Source of the DNA: Xylophilus sp042867185
GTDB lineage: Bacteria > Pseudomonadota > Gammaproteobacteria > Burkholderiales > Burkholderiaceae_C
DNA length: 64,000 nt
Direction: 5' to 3'
NCBI GenBank assembly: GCA_042867185.1
Contig: JBHZQV010000019.1
Location: 1-64,000, forward strand
The notes beneath the pieces are model-generated. The model made no database searches. It worked only from the letters and a program-made list of their open reading frames with translations, and was not told the DNA's origin. This document shows, one piece after another, positions 44,525 to 53,788 of this stretch. The position numbers and the translations under genes are program-made. How positions within the stretch are numbered: the first letter of the stretch is position 1; each line of letters begins with the position of its first letter.

Positions 44525-45858
44525 TATTTGTCACTCCTGAAGAGGGCGTGTTCTACAGTGCTATTTAACTCGTTGACTAGCACTTCAAATTTGCCAATGC
44601 TTTTATTGTATACCGCATCGATGGTATACATAAATCGACCTGGTATTCCTTGGGGGTCTGGTGTGCGTAAGCCTCCCGCTATGGTTTCTCGCACCGAAAG
44701 CGGTGTTATATAAGGCCGCGTGACAGCATACTTTTCTTTGACAGATGCAGATAAACGTATTTCCTTGGAGTCAGTCAGGATTTCCTCAGCCATGGCGCGT
44801 TGCGTGACTGGAGACACTTTTGCCGCTTCAGCTTCGAGCAGGCTAGCCTTAGCTGCGGTGATCTTTGCTCCATTAACCTCCGCGCTACCCAATCCAGCCA
44901 GCTTCTTGATGCCGCCAACAGCGACCCCTTCCACCGGCCAGCCCTGAGCAATCTTGCCGAACTCGCTGGTTTGGAAACTGTCGAGTGCATCGGCCACACG
45001 GCCCCTGAATCCTTCTGGAGACATTTGCCGTGGTGGAGCAGGGGCATAACCGTCTTTGGGAATCATGTCCACCGACGAACTCCCGCCGCCCCCGCCACCG
45101 TTCGCTCGCGGTATGAACCTGCCCATGCCGCTGCCAAGCTCGGCCAGTGCTCCGGAGATGAAGGCTACGGTTGGCACATCGATCGGCGTGTCGAAAACAT
45201 GGCCAGCGACGCTTCCTCTGGCTCCGCTATTGCCGAAGTCGCGCATTTTGTCGGCACCCACCGCCAACCGGTAGACCGAGATGGCCTGCCCGACAATCAC
45301 GAACTTTCGGCCTGCTTCGGTGAAATCGCGCATGGCACTCATCGCCTGTTGATTGCTGCAAGCTGCCGCGACGATTATTTCTGCATACACCCTGTTTTGC
45401 TGCGCTTCCGTCAGCGCGCTGAAGTCGGCATGACGGCCGAACAGCTGGGTTGCGGCCTCTATGACCAAAGAGCCGAACGTTTGTCTTTGCGGCTCCAACG
45501 CTGTGGATGGCCCACGGCCATTTGCCCTGATGCATTCCTGCTCCGAGCGGAAAGTGAGCATGCGGGCCAGTCTGACTTGTGAAGCGGCCTCGAACCAACC
45601 GATGGACCGGCGAACGGCGTGCTGCCGCAGTTCTTGTGTCATGGCCCGGCCATGACACGACCAGATCGACTGCGCATCGAACCCGATCGACATGGTGGAT
45701 GCGGCGTGCAGGATACTGGCACTCAGATCACGCGCAGCGTCTTCGAATGGGCTTCTGCCATTGTGATCGCTGCTGTGATGCCATTCGCCGCGAGAACTAA
45801 ACCACGATGGCTCGTCGAATCCCAGTCCATGGGGCTGGGGAGAATGGAAAAGCGCCAT
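44524..45858 (-). CDS. Probable toxin (polymorphic-toxin style)
   Basis: 444 aa without signal peptide or recognised secretion domain. Residues 1-250 form an unknown helical domain (QELRQHAVRRSIGWFEAASQ; AEIIVAAACSNQQAM). A Gly/Ser/Pro linker (252-285) separates it from a region with a long helix (about 330-365). The C-terminal 65 residues end in YTIDAVYNKSIGKFEVLVNE and STVEHALFRSDK, a strand pattern reminiscent of small RNase toxins of the barnase/EndoU/colicin E5-D group. That link is speculative. A small acidic gene overlaps its stop, which is the main support for a toxin role. Confidence 0.6.
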   Translation of the reverse strand: MALFHSPQPHGLGFDEPSWFSSRGEWHHSSDHNGRSPFEDAARDLSASILHAASTMSIGFDAQSIWSCHGRAMTQELRQHAVRRSIGWFEAASQVRLARMLTFRSEQECIRANGRGPSTALEPQRQTFGSLVIEAATQLFGRHADFSALTEAQQNRVYAEIIVAAACSNQQAMSAMRDFTEAGRKFVIVGQAISVYRLAVGADKMRDFGNSGARGSVAGHVFDTPIDVPTVAFISGALAELGSGMGRFIPRANGGGGGGSSSVDMIPKDGYAPAPPRQMSPEGFRGRVADALDSFQTSEFGKIAQGWPVEGVAVGGIKKLAGLGSAEVNGAKITAAKASLLEAEAAKVSPVTQRAMAEEILTDSKEIRLSASVKEKYAVTRPYITPLSVRETIAGGLRTPDPQGIPGRFMYTIDAVYNKSIGKFEVLVNELNSTVEHALFRSDK

Positions 45859-46146
45859 GGTGCAAGCCTTAACCGATTGGCGAAGTCGTAAACGCTTTTA
45901 TTTTATTGATGGAAAAATAAGCGCATGTCGGTTTTCCAGGAGCATGTTTCGTATCAATTTATTGCGGGCCCATAATGCGAAACCGTATGAAGTGCTTATC
46001 GGTAGCGTTGACGGAGGAGAGCAAAACAACGAAAGTTTGGCGACGGAGCTTCTCGCGGCCCCAAGCGACATCGCGAGCCGGCAGAATCGGGGCGTGCGCG
46101 CGGCCCTTCGGCCGCCGCGTTTCCTGCGCCCCCTGCGGCGTCGCCC

Positions 46147-46716
46147 ATGTCGCTTACCGAATTTTCCGTTTCCGCCCCGGCTGCCGGCCCTGCCGCCATG
46201 CCGCCACCCGTCCGCCCGGTCAAGGCCAACGCCCGCTTCATGCGGGCCCACCCGGCGCACTGGATCGCGCTGGGCTTCGGCTCGGGGCTGAGCCCGGTTG
46301 CGCCGGGCACGGCGGGCACGCTCTGGGCCTGGGTGGCGTTCCTGGTGCTGCAGATCTGGTGCACGCCCGCCCAGATCGGCTGGCTGATCGCCGCATCGTT
46401 GCCGGTGGGCTGGTGGGCCTGCACCGTCACCTCGCGCCACCTGGGCACGGCGGATTCGGGGAACATCGTCTGGGACGAGATCGTCGCGTTCTGGGCGGTG
46501 CTGTGGCTGGCGATGCCGATGGGGCTGGCGGGGCAGGCGATCGCCTTCGGGCTGTTCCGGTACTTCGACGCCGCCAAGCCCGGGCCGGTGGGCTGGGCAG
46601 ACAAGGTTTTCCACGGCAGCGGCGTGCGGGGCGCCTTCGGCATCCTGTTCGACGACCTGGTGGCCGCCGGCTGCACGCTGCTGGTGATCGCCGGCTGGCG
46701 GTACTACCAGTGGTGA
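46147..46716 (+). CDS. pgpA: Phosphatidylglycerophosphatase A
   Basis: 189 aa. It dephosphorylates phosphatidylglycerol-phosphate in the inner membrane. Motifs: GFGSGLSPVAPGTAGTLWAW near residue 45, DEIVAFW (DSGNIVWDEIVAF), and the C-terminal FDAAKPGPVGWADK with GILFDDLVAA. Three to four hydrophobic segments. The first 30 residues are a variable Pro/Ala-rich extension. Its stop lies 11 bases before the ATG of cinA, so they form one unit. Confidence 0.94.
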   Translation: MSLTEFSVSAPAAGPAAMPPPVRPVKANARFMRAHPAHWIALGFGSGLSPVAPGTAGTLWAWVAFLVLQIWCTPAQIGWLIAASLPVGWWACTVTSRHLGTADSGNIVWDEIVAFWAVLWLAMPMGLAGQAIAFGLFRYFDAAKPGPVGWADKVFHGSGVRGAFGILFDDLVAAGCTLLVIAGWRYYQW

Positions 46717-46727
46717 GCGGCTCCGCC

Positions 46728-47213
46728 ATGCCCGCCGGCTGGCCGGCCGTCGCCGCCCGGCTGCAGGCCGGCGGCTGGATGCTGGCGACGGCCGAGAGCT
46801 GCACCGGCGGCCTGATCGCCGCGGCCTGCACCGACCTGGCCGGCTCCAGCGCCTGGTTCGAGCGCGGCTTCGTCACCTATTCCAACGCCGCCAAGACCGA
46901 GCTGCTGGGCGTGCCGGCCGACCTGATCGCCACCCACGGCGCGGTCAGCGAACCGGTGGCCCGCGCGATGGCGGCCGGTGCGCTGCGCCACGCCCGGGCC
47001 CAGGTGGCGGTCGCGGTGACCGGCGTGGCCGGGCCGGGCGGCGGCAGCGCGGAGAAACCGGTCGGCACCGTGTGGTTCGGCTTCGCGCTGCCGGGCGGCG
47101 CGGTGCAGGCGGAATGCCGGCGTTTCGACGGTGACCGGGCCGCGGTGCGCGCCGCGACGGTCGCCCATGCGCAAGGGCGGCTGCTGGCGTTGTTGGGCGA
47201 GCCGATGCGCTAG
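46728..47213 (+). CDS. CinA C-terminal domain amidase (PncC-type)
   Basis: 161 aa, a stand-alone CinA C-terminal domain. It carries ATAESCTGGLIA near the N-terminus, GFVTYSNAAKTELLGV, and VAVTGVAGPGGGSAEKPVGTVW, the full family pattern. Such proteins are nicotinamide-mononucleotide deamidases in NAD recycling. A GTG at 46713 overlaps the pgpA stop (GTGA) and would add five residues; the ATG at 46728 is used here. Confidence 0.92.
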   Translation: MPAGWPAVAARLQAGGWMLATAESCTGGLIAAACTDLAGSSAWFERGFVTYSNAAKTELLGVPADLIATHGAVSEPVARAMAAGALRHARAQVAVAVTGVAGPGGGSAEKPVGTVWFGFALPGGAVQAECRRFDGDRAAVRAATVAHAQGRLLALLGEPMR

Positions 47214-47238
47214 CCGGGAGCACCCCCGGCGCTGCCGC

Positions 47239-48882
47239 TCAGATGTTCTTGCCCGTCGGCCCGTCCAGCACCATCCGCACCCGGCGGGCCAGGTCGGCCA
47301 GGCGGTAGGGCTTCTTCAGGATCTCGAACTCGACGCCTTCGTCGGTGTTCTTGCCGTCGGACGAGCCGGCGTAGCCGGTGGTGAGCAGGATCTTGATCTG
47401 CGGCACGCGGCGGCGCAGCTCGCGGGCCAGGCCGAAGCCGTTCATGCCGCCGGGCATGATCAGATCGGAGAAGAGCAGGTCGGGCGTCCAGTCGTTCTGG
47501 CGGGCCTTGACCATGTCGAGCGCTTCGCGGGCGCTCGACGCCATGTAGACGGTGTAGCCCAGGTCCTGGAGCATGTCGCGCGACAGGCTCGCCACCTCGA
47601 TCCGGTCGTCCACCACCAGCACCGTCTCGTTGCCGCCGCGGTCGGCGGCGCGGGGACTGACCGCGCTGCTGCCGCGCACGATGGTCTCGGACACCGGGAA
47701 GTACATCCGCACCGTGGTGCCGATGCCCACTTCGGAATAGATGTCGACCGAGCCGCCCGACTGCTTGGCGAAGCCGTAAACCATCGACAGGCCCAGGCCG
47801 GTGCCCTTGCCTTCTTCCTTGGTGGTGAAGAACGGGTCCATGACCCGGGCGATGATCTCGGGCGGGATGCCGGTGCCGGTGTCGCTGATCGACAGGCTGA
47901 CGTAGTGGCCGGGGCGCAGTCCGGCGAAGGCGCTCACGTCCTCCGCATCGACCTGGAGGTTCTGGGTCTTGAGGACGACGGTGCCGCCGTCGGGCATCGC
48001 GTCGCGGGCATTGACCAGCACGTTGAGCACCGCCACCTCCAGCTGGGTCGGGTCCAGCTGGCAGTTGCCCAGGCTCGGCGCCAGCTCGGTCTTGACCGTG
48101 ACGCCGTTGCCCAGGGTTTCCTTGACCAGTTCGGTGATGCCGCCCGCGATCTGGTTGAGGTTGACCGCCCGGCCCTCCAGCCGCTGCTTGCGCGAGAAGG
48201 CGAGCAGCTGCTGGGTGAGGGTGGAGGCCTTGGTGACCGCGCTGCGGATGCTCTCGACCGTGCGGCCGATCGACACGTCGTCGGCGCGGCCGGCCTTGCG
48301 GCGGGCGTCGAGCAGGTCCAGGTGGCCCGCCATCACCTGCAGCAGGTTGTTGAAATCGTGCGAGATGCCACCGGTCAGCTGGCCCAGCGCTTCCATCTTC
48401 TGGGCCTGGCCCAGCGCCTCTTCCGCGTCGCGGCGGCGGCTCACGTCGAGCTGCGAGGCGAAGAAATAGACCAGTTCCTTGTTCTGGTTGTAGACCGGCG
48501 AGACGTAGAGCGCATTCCAGAAGCTGGTGCCGTCCTTGCGGTAGTTGAGGATCTCGGTGTTGATCTCGCGCCGGTCCTCGATCGCCTCGCGGATCGCGGC
48601 GACGGTGGCGGCGTCGGTATCGGGCCCCTGCAGGAAGCGGCAGTTGTGGCCCAGGATCTCTTCGCCGCTGTAGCCGCTCATCGAGATGAAGGCACGGTTG
48701 GCGAAAACGATCGGGTTGTCCTCCTGGCGCGGGTCTGTCACCAGCATCGGCATCCGGGTGGTCTCGATCGCGGCGAAGAAGATGTCGTCGCGGTGCCCCG
48801 CGATCGCGTCGTCGCCCGAGTCCAGCACGCTGACTTCGGGCGGCAGCGAATTTTTGATCCGGGGCTTTTCTGACTGGGACAT
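47239..48882 (-). CDS. LOV-domain hybrid histidine kinase
   Basis: 547 aa, soluble. The N-terminal PAS domain carries the LOV motif GHNCRFLQGP with Cys81, which forms the flavin adduct on blue light. The H-box is QLTGGISHDFNNLLQ (His175), with HATPase motifs NVLVNARDAMPDGG and GTGLGLSMVYGF. A receiver domain (about 425-540) has the phosphoacceptor Asp in LLFSDLIMPGGMNG. It should autophosphorylate in response to light and pass phosphate to its own receiver. No output regulator adjoins. No TM helix is present. Confidence 0.95.
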   Translation of the reverse strand: MSQSEKPRIKNSLPPEVSVLDSGDDAIAGHRDDIFFAAIETTRMPMLVTDPRQEDNPIVFANRAFISMSGYSGEEILGHNCRFLQGPDTDAATVAAIREAIEDRREINTEILNYRKDGTSFWNALYVSPVYNQNKELVYFFASQLDVSRRRDAEEALGQAQKMEALGQLTGGISHDFNNLLQVMAGHLDLLDARRKAGRADDVSIGRTVESIRSAVTKASTLTQQLLAFSRKQRLEGRAVNLNQIAGGITELVKETLGNGVTVKTELAPSLGNCQLDPTQLEVAVLNVLVNARDAMPDGGTVVLKTQNLQVDAEDVSAFAGLRPGHYVSLSISDTGTGIPPEIIARVMDPFFTTKEEGKGTGLGLSMVYGFAKQSGGSVDIYSEVGIGTTVRMYFPVSETIVRGSSAVSPRAADRGGNETVLVVDDRIEVASLSRDMLQDLGYTVYMASSAREALDMVKARQNDWTPDLLFSDLIMPGGMNGFGLARELRRRVPQIKILLTTGYAGSSDGKNTDEGVEFEILKKPYRLADLARRVRMVLDGPTGKNI

Positions 48883-49091
48883 CGAAGAAGGCGACTGCTC
48901 CAGGCGCGCCGCGGCAATGGGGGGGACGATCGGGGCCGGGTCGGGCGACGAAACCGGATTGTAGTGAGGCGGTACGCGGCGCCGGTGTGTCCGGATGCAG
49001 CGGCAACCGGCGGTGCGGCGGACCCTGTAGGGGCAGGTCGTGGGCCGGACGGTTGCTGCGGCGCACCGGTCTTCGGCGGCAAAATCCGAGC

Positions 49092-49145
49092 GAAAAGCGA
49101 CTCGGGCCGGCGTGTGGAGCCGGCCTCCTGCTATGGTTTCAATAG
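49092..49145 (-). repeat. Dispersed GATAGCTG-type palindromic repeat, copy in the ybdK-LOV gap
   Basis: Minus-strand text: CTATTGAAACCATAGCAGGA, then GGCCGGC, a loop, GCCGGCCC and CGCTTTT. The stem and T-rich end match the copies at 10171 and 37733, with a changed left end. Confidence 0.6.
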
Positions 49146-49164
49146 TGGATGGCCGGCCCGTGCG

Positions 49165-50289
49165 TCAGCCTGGCGATCCGCGGAAGCGCCGGGCGGCCTG
49201 GCGCGTCACCTCGGCCAGGAGCTGCTCCTCGTGCTGGCGGTCGCGCAGCCAGCGGGCGTCGTTCTGGCCGGCCGTCACGTCGCCGCGCAGCAGGTGCAGC
49301 GCAGCGGCGGCGCCCTGCGATTCGGCATGGCGCTGCACCTGGTGCATCGTCAGCAGGACGTGGTCGCGCAGCGGCATGTGGCTGCCGGTGGCGGCGTCCA
49401 CGTAGTTGGCCTCCAGCCCGAAGCGGCAGGCCTGGAAGCGGTTGGTGGTGTAGGCGAGGTAGTCGTCCTCGTCGGGCATGAAGGGCTGCTCGGCCAGGAA
49501 CCAGGCGGCGAGCGATTGCACATAACCCGCCAGCGCCGCGGCCCGCTCCACCGTCAAGGGCGTGTCGAACACCCGGATCTCCACCGTGCCGTACTCGGGC
49601 TTGGGCCGGATGTCCCAGTAGAAGTCCTTCATGTTCTTGACCACGCCGGTGCGGGTCATCTTGGCGTAGTAGGTCTCGAACTCCGACCAGTCGAGGGTGA
49701 AGGGCGCGCGGCCCGACAGCGGGAACGCGAAGACCGAGTTGAGCCGCGCCGAGTCGAACTGCGTGTCCTGCCCCTGCACGTAGGGGCTCGACGCCGAAAG
49801 CGCGATGAAGTGCGGGATGTAGCGCGACATGCGGTGCAGCATCAGCAGGGCGCTGTCGGCATCGGGGCAGCCGATGTGCACATGCTGGCCGAAGATGGTG
49901 AACTGCTTGGAGAGGTAGCCGTAGCGCTCCGACAGCTCCTTGAAGCGCGGCCGGTCGTAGATGCGCTGCTCGTGCCACTGCTGGAACGGATGGGTGCCGC
50001 CGCCGACCACCGCGATGTTGAGCTTGTCGGCCGACTTCACCAGCGCGTCGCGGATGGTGGACAGCTCGCCCAGCACCTCCGACGCCGAATGGCAGACGCC
50101 GGTCGACATCTCGATCATGCTCGAGGTCATCTCGGGCACCACCGCGCCGGGCAGCGGCAGGCCCTCCATCACCCGCAGCATGTCCTCGGCGTAGGGCGCC
50201 AGGTCGTAGTCGTGGGTGTTGACCAGCTGCAGCTCCATCTCGACACCCAGCGACAGGGCGCGCGACGGCACGAAGGCCTCAAGCGTCAT
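49165..50289 (-). CDS. YbdK-type carboxylate-amine ligase (GCS2)
   Basis: 374 aa. A glutamate-cysteine-ligase family 2 protein: SLGVEMELQLVN at the N-terminus holds the metal/ATP acidic residues. VPEMTSSMIEMSTGVC, GGGTHPFQQW and GQHVHIGCPDADSAL follow, and DIRPKPEYGTVEIRVFDTP is the family block. YbdK shows weak gamma-glutamylcysteine ligase activity in E. coli; the physiological substrate is unclear. It overlaps the antiporter gene by 11 bases and is last in its unit. Confidence 0.92.
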   Translation of the reverse strand: MTLEAFVPSRALSLGVEMELQLVNTHDYDLAPYAEDMLRVMEGLPLPGAVVPEMTSSMIEMSTGVCHSASEVLGELSTIRDALVKSADKLNIAVVGGGTHPFQQWHEQRIYDRPRFKELSERYGYLSKQFTIFGQHVHIGCPDADSALLMLHRMSRYIPHFIALSASSPYVQGQDTQFDSARLNSVFAFPLSGRAPFTLDWSEFETYYAKMTRTGVVKNMKDFYWDIRPKPEYGTVEIRVFDTPLTVERAAALAGYVQSLAAWFLAEQPFMPDEDDYLAYTTNRFQACRFGLEANYVDAATGSHMPLRDHVLLTMHQVQRHAESQGAAAALHLLRGDVTAGQNDARWLRDRQHEEQLLAEVTRQAARRFRGSPG

Positions 50290-51562
50290 GCGGGCCTCCT
50301 TCGGCCTGCCGCGTCAGGGCACCGCGCCGGCCGCCGAAGATCGACGGCAGCCAGGGCCGCGAGGCTTCGCCCGCCCGGTGCAGCGCCACCGTGGCGACCA
50401 CCGCGCCCAGCAGCTCCATCACCAGGATGGCCGGCAGGGCGACCTGCGCCACCGCCCGGCCGGCAGCCCCCTGCGACAGCGCGAACTGCGAGGCGATCAG
50501 CAGCGCGATCGAGGACATCGGCGACATCGCGCAGCCCACCCACAGCGCCTGCCGCCAGCTGGCCCCGCTGCCCCAGTTGCCCAGCGCCACGCCGGCGATC
50601 TTGGCCAGCGCCCGGACGGCGATCAGGGCCAGCACCAGGAACGCGGTCTTGGCCGTCCAGCCGACCTGGGCGGCCACCACCGAGACCAGCACGAACATCA
50701 TCATCGTGAGCAGCGAGGCCGCGGTGCCCAGCTGCCGGGGCCACGCCCAGGGCCGCGGATGCAATTGCTTGAGCAGCATGCCGCCCAGCAGCGCGGCGAT
50801 CGGCGCCGAGCCGCCCAGGTGCGAGGCGATGCCGGTGGCCGCCGCCACCAGGGCCAGCAGCAGCACCGAGGTGTTCTCGCTGGCCGGGCTCATCAGCTTG
50901 AGCGCCAGCCGCAGCGCCAGCGCCAGCGCACCGCCCACCAGCACCGAGATGGCGGCCACCAGCACCACCGGATACAGGCTGGCCAGCAGATGCAGCTGCT
51001 GGCGCTGGTCCAGCTCCGCCTGCGCGGTGCCGAAGGACAGGGCGTAGAGGGTGCTGAGCGTGGCCAGCACCATCGCCCGGTCGGTCACGGGGCCGGCGGC
51101 GCGCATGTCCATCGCCACCCGGCCCAGCACCGCGGGCGATGCGGCCATCGCCACCAGCGCCAGCGCCTGGGCCACCCGGGCCGGCACCTCGAGCCACTGC
51201 AGCGCGTAGGCCACCGCGCAATAGGTCAGTGCCGATTCGGCGACGCTCTGCACCAGCACCATCGGGTTGTAGCGGAACCAGCGCAGCGGGATGCGGCCGC
51301 CGGCCTCGAACAGCACGGTGGCGATCGCCAGCTCCAGCAGGAACAGGCCGGTGCCCTGCAGCGGCCACACCGCGCCGCTGAAGCCGGCGAAGCCCGCGAT
51401 GCCGCCCACCAGGGAATAGCCCACCACCTTCGGCAGGCCGGTGTGGCGGTGGAACAGGTAGCCGGCCAGCGCGGCCAGCGCCAGCAGCAGCGACCACTGC
51501 ACGGTCGCGAGGCCGGCCGAAGGACGCAGCCAGTCGGCCCAGATCGTCACGATTTCGCTCAT
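50279..51562 (-). CDS. Cation:proton antiporter (CPA2 type)
   Basis: 427 aa with about 12 membrane segments. Family text: GLPKVVGYSLVGGIAGF, GLFLLELAIATVLFEAGGRI (the Kef-like FEAG) and a later PIAALLGGMLLKQLHP. No cytoplasmic TrkA/RCK domain is attached, unlike KefB/C, so regulation must differ. It exchanges K+ or Na+ for protons by family analogy. It sits between the recombinase-like and ybdK genes and overlaps ybdK. Confidence 0.88.
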   Translation of the reverse strand: MSEIVTIWADWLRPSAGLATVQWSLLLALAALAGYLFHRHTGLPKVVGYSLVGGIAGFAGFSGAVWPLQGTGLFLLELAIATVLFEAGGRIPLRWFRYNPMVLVQSVAESALTYCAVAYALQWLEVPARVAQALALVAMAASPAVLGRVAMDMRAAGPVTDRAMVLATLSTLYALSFGTAQAELDQRQQLHLLASLYPVVLVAAISVLVGGALALALRLALKLMSPASENTSVLLLALVAAATGIASHLGGSAPIAALLGGMLLKQLHPRPWAWPRQLGTAASLLTMMMFVLVSVVAAQVGWTAKTAFLVLALIAVRALAKIAGVALGNWGSGASWRQALWVGCAMSPMSSIALLIASQFALSQGAAGRAVAQVALPAILVMELLGAVVATVALHRAGEASRPWLPSIFGGRRGALTRQAEGGPHDA

Positions 51563-51628
51563 CGGTTCATGGTCTCCGGGTGCCGGCAGGGCCGCCCGGC
51601 CGGCAGAGGGGGCCGTGGCGCGCGGTGG

Positions 51629-53788
51629 TCAGATCCCCGCGTTCGGCACGGGCGACCCGCGCGGTACGAAGAACGAGAGCGGCGCGTGCCGCACGCGGGC
51701 CCAGATGGCCGAGCGGATGCGGGCGCGCTGCAGGCTGCCGACATTGTGCGCGCGCAGTGCCAGCCGGAACGCCATGGTGAAGCTGACGATCAGGTTGAAC
51801 GCGCCGATCACCGGAATGGCCGCCAGGCACCACCAGAACGCCGCCATGTGCAGCACCGCCGGCCCGTAGGCCGCGGCGGCGGCGGCGATCTGGCCGGTGG
51901 AGAGCGTCACGTGGCGCGCCTCCAGACCGATGCCGACGAAGGCCATCAGCGGCGGGATCATGCCCAGCATGAAGCCCAGCGACACGTTGGAGGCGAAGCC
52001 CGACACGTTCTGGCGCATGAAGTGCGCCAGCCGCGCCGCGCGCGGCGCGCCCAGCCAGCGGGTGATGCGCGGATTGAAGCGCATCGCCGAATCCAGCCGG
52101 TGCAGCACGAACCAGTTCTCGGCCCAGCCGGCGACGATGCTGGCCGAGAACAGCAGCACGCCGGTGAAGGCGGCGAAGAAGGCGGTCGGCCCCAGCAGCG
52201 TCAGCGCTTCCAGCGTGTGCTGCGCCTCGCGCGGGGAGATCATCGGATGCCCCATCACCACCTGCAGCAGGGCGCCCGCGGCCAGCACCACCGGGAACAC
52301 GGTGAACACGTTGCCCAGCACCGCGGCCACCTGGGAGCGGACCAGGTGGGTCACCTCGTCGACGAAGGAGTCCATCGAGGCGCCGGGGCCCATCTCTTTC
52401 AATTTGGCGGCCATGGCGGGCGCGGTCATCGCCGGCTGCTTGGTGGCCAGGGTGCAGTGCAGCAGCTGGATCAGCACGAAGCTGCCGGCGTACAGCAGGC
52501 TCGACCAGATGCCGGTCCAGAAGGCCGACAGGCCCACCGCGGTGATCGCGAACTTGCCGAGCACCGTGCCGGCGGTCAGCACGCCGCCGCCGGCCGCCTG
52601 GCGCAGCATGCGGCCGTAGGCGGCGCTGTCGCGGGTGATGTAGTGCTCGCCGGTCTCGGCGCTGCGCTCGGCCACCTTGGCGGCCAGCAGGGAAGAGTTG
52701 GCCGAGATGAGGGCCCGCACGCTGCGCCGCTCGTGGCCCAGCAGCACCAGCCGCGACAGCAGCCGGGCGGCGGCGGCGGGCGCGTCGGCCGAGAGTGCGC
52801 AGTCGAGCAGTTCCCGGATGCGGAGAAGCCGTTCGCGCAATTGCCGCAGCCGGAACACCAGCCCGACCGAGACGCCGTTCTCTTCCAGGTGGGTGTAGAC
52901 GGTGGCGGCGGCGAAGCGGCAGGCGTCGAGCCGGGCGCGCAGCTGGCGGGCGGACCGCTCCAGCGCCGCGTCGTCGCGCGGCAGGCGCTGCGCCTCGACC
53001 CGCAGCGCCTCGACATCGCGGATCAGCGCATGGAAGGGCTGGGCTTCGCGCGCGGCGGCGTTCATCCGCAGCCGCAGCTCGGGCGCGAAGCCGGTGGAGA
53101 GCACCTGGCCGGCGCAGTACATCAGCGCGTCGAGCAGGGCCTGCTGCCAGGGGTCGGGCAGGGGCACCTCGGCGGTGGCTGTGGCGAAGGGGGCGGCTGC
53201 GGCTGCGGCAGGGGCAGGGGCAGGGGCAGGGGCAGGGGCGCCGAACAGGTCCGGCGTGCGGGTGGTGGTGGCGGCGACGGCACCGCCGGGGCCGGCGGGT
53301 ACGGCGGCGCTTGCGTCGGCGGCCGGCTGCGGCGTGTCGGGCGCGGCCAGCAGGTCGGCGATGCGGCGGCGCTGCCGGCCGTCGAGCAGCGAGATCCACT
53401 GCGCATCGAAGCCGTGCGGCAGCGCCAGCAGGAACAGCTCGGACGCATCGATCGTCTCGGGGCTGGCCGGCAGGATCTTGCGGCGGATCCGCTCCGACGC
53501 CTCGCTGACGAAGGCGCTGCGCGGGGCGAAGCCGAAGTCGGCCAGCAGCGTGGTGATGTCGACGGTGTGCAGCAGGCGCGACCACCAGGCGCGCAGGCGC
53601 AGCCGTACCTCGGGCCGCGCCTCGACCGCGTCCAGCAGCAGCTGCACCCGGCTGACGGCGGCCTGCGGCGTCGCGCCCTTGCCGCGGATCCAGTCGGTCA
53701 GCTCGATCAGCCAGAGATGGCGCACGGCCAGCGGCGCGGCCGGATCGAGCCGCTCCAGGATGCCGTGGAGGTCGCGCTTACTGCGCAT
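51629..53788 (-). CDS. Gcr-type 'site-specific recombinase' membrane protein
   Basis: 719 aa. The N-terminal 370 residues are soluble and helical (WLIELTDWIRGKG, HLEENGVSVGLVFRLRQLRERL). The C-terminal half has several membrane segments (ITAVGLSAFWTGIWSSLL, GVLLFSASIVAGWAENWF, ALRAHNVGSL). This matches PF10136, named site-specific recombinase after a Neisseria protein. No tyrosine or serine recombinase motif is seen, so the name may mislead. An (Ala-Pro)n tract at about residue 190 comes from a GGGGCA repeat. The start overlaps the apaG stop by one base. Confidence 0.88.
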   Translation of the reverse strand: MRSKRDLHGILERLDPAAPLAVRHLWLIELTDWIRGKGATPQAAVSRVQLLLDAVEARPEVRLRLRAWWSRLLHTVDITTLLADFGFAPRSAFVSEASERIRRKILPASPETIDASELFLLALPHGFDAQWISLLDGRQRRRIADLLAAPDTPQPAADASAAVPAGPGGAVAATTTRTPDLFGAPAPAPAPAPAAAAAAPFATATAEVPLPDPWQQALLDALMYCAGQVLSTGFAPELRLRMNAAAREAQPFHALIRDVEALRVEAQRLPRDDAALERSARQLRARLDACRFAAATVYTHLEENGVSVGLVFRLRQLRERLLRIRELLDCALSADAPAAAARLLSRLVLLGHERRSVRALISANSSLLAAKVAERSAETGEHYITRDSAAYGRMLRQAAGGGVLTAGTVLGKFAITAVGLSAFWTGIWSSLLYAGSFVLIQLLHCTLATKQPAMTAPAMAAKLKEMGPGASMDSFVDEVTHLVRSQVAAVLGNVFTVFPVVLAAGALLQVVMGHPMISPREAQHTLEALTLLGPTAFFAAFTGVLLFSASIVAGWAENWFVLHRLDSAMRFNPRITRWLGAPRAARLAHFMRQNVSGFASNVSLGFMLGMIPPLMAFVGIGLEARHVTLSTGQIAAAAAAYGPAVLHMAAFWWCLAAIPVIGAFNLIVSFTMAFRLALRAHNVGSLQRARIRSAIWARVRHAPLSFFVPRGSPVPNAGI
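53205..53240. repeat. GGGGCA hexanucleotide tandem repeat inside a gene
   Basis: Four perfect GGGGCA units (53211-53234) with degenerate flanks encode an (Ala-Pro)n run in the recombinase-like protein. Copy changes would keep the frame. Confidence 0.8.

Larger units (their letters stand above)
43300..46050. other. AT-rich accessory island
   Basis: Compared with the GC-rich flanks, this segment has long A/T runs, AT-rich codons and only short genes, all on the minus strand. It sits between a phosphodiesterase gene and pgpA. No integrase, tRNA or flanking direct repeat was found. The sequence between 43702 and 44239 has no intact gene: it holds the frameshifted relic at 43784-43994 and otherwise AT-rich, unrecognised DNA. 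Confidence 0.8.

Noticed and set aside
43265..46146. Prophage or integrative element
   Set aside because: No integrase, phage structural gene, tRNA or direct repeats at the edges of the AT-rich island.
51629..53788. Mobile element or integrase
   Set aside because: Despite the family name, no integrase motif, terminal repeat or attachment site is present.
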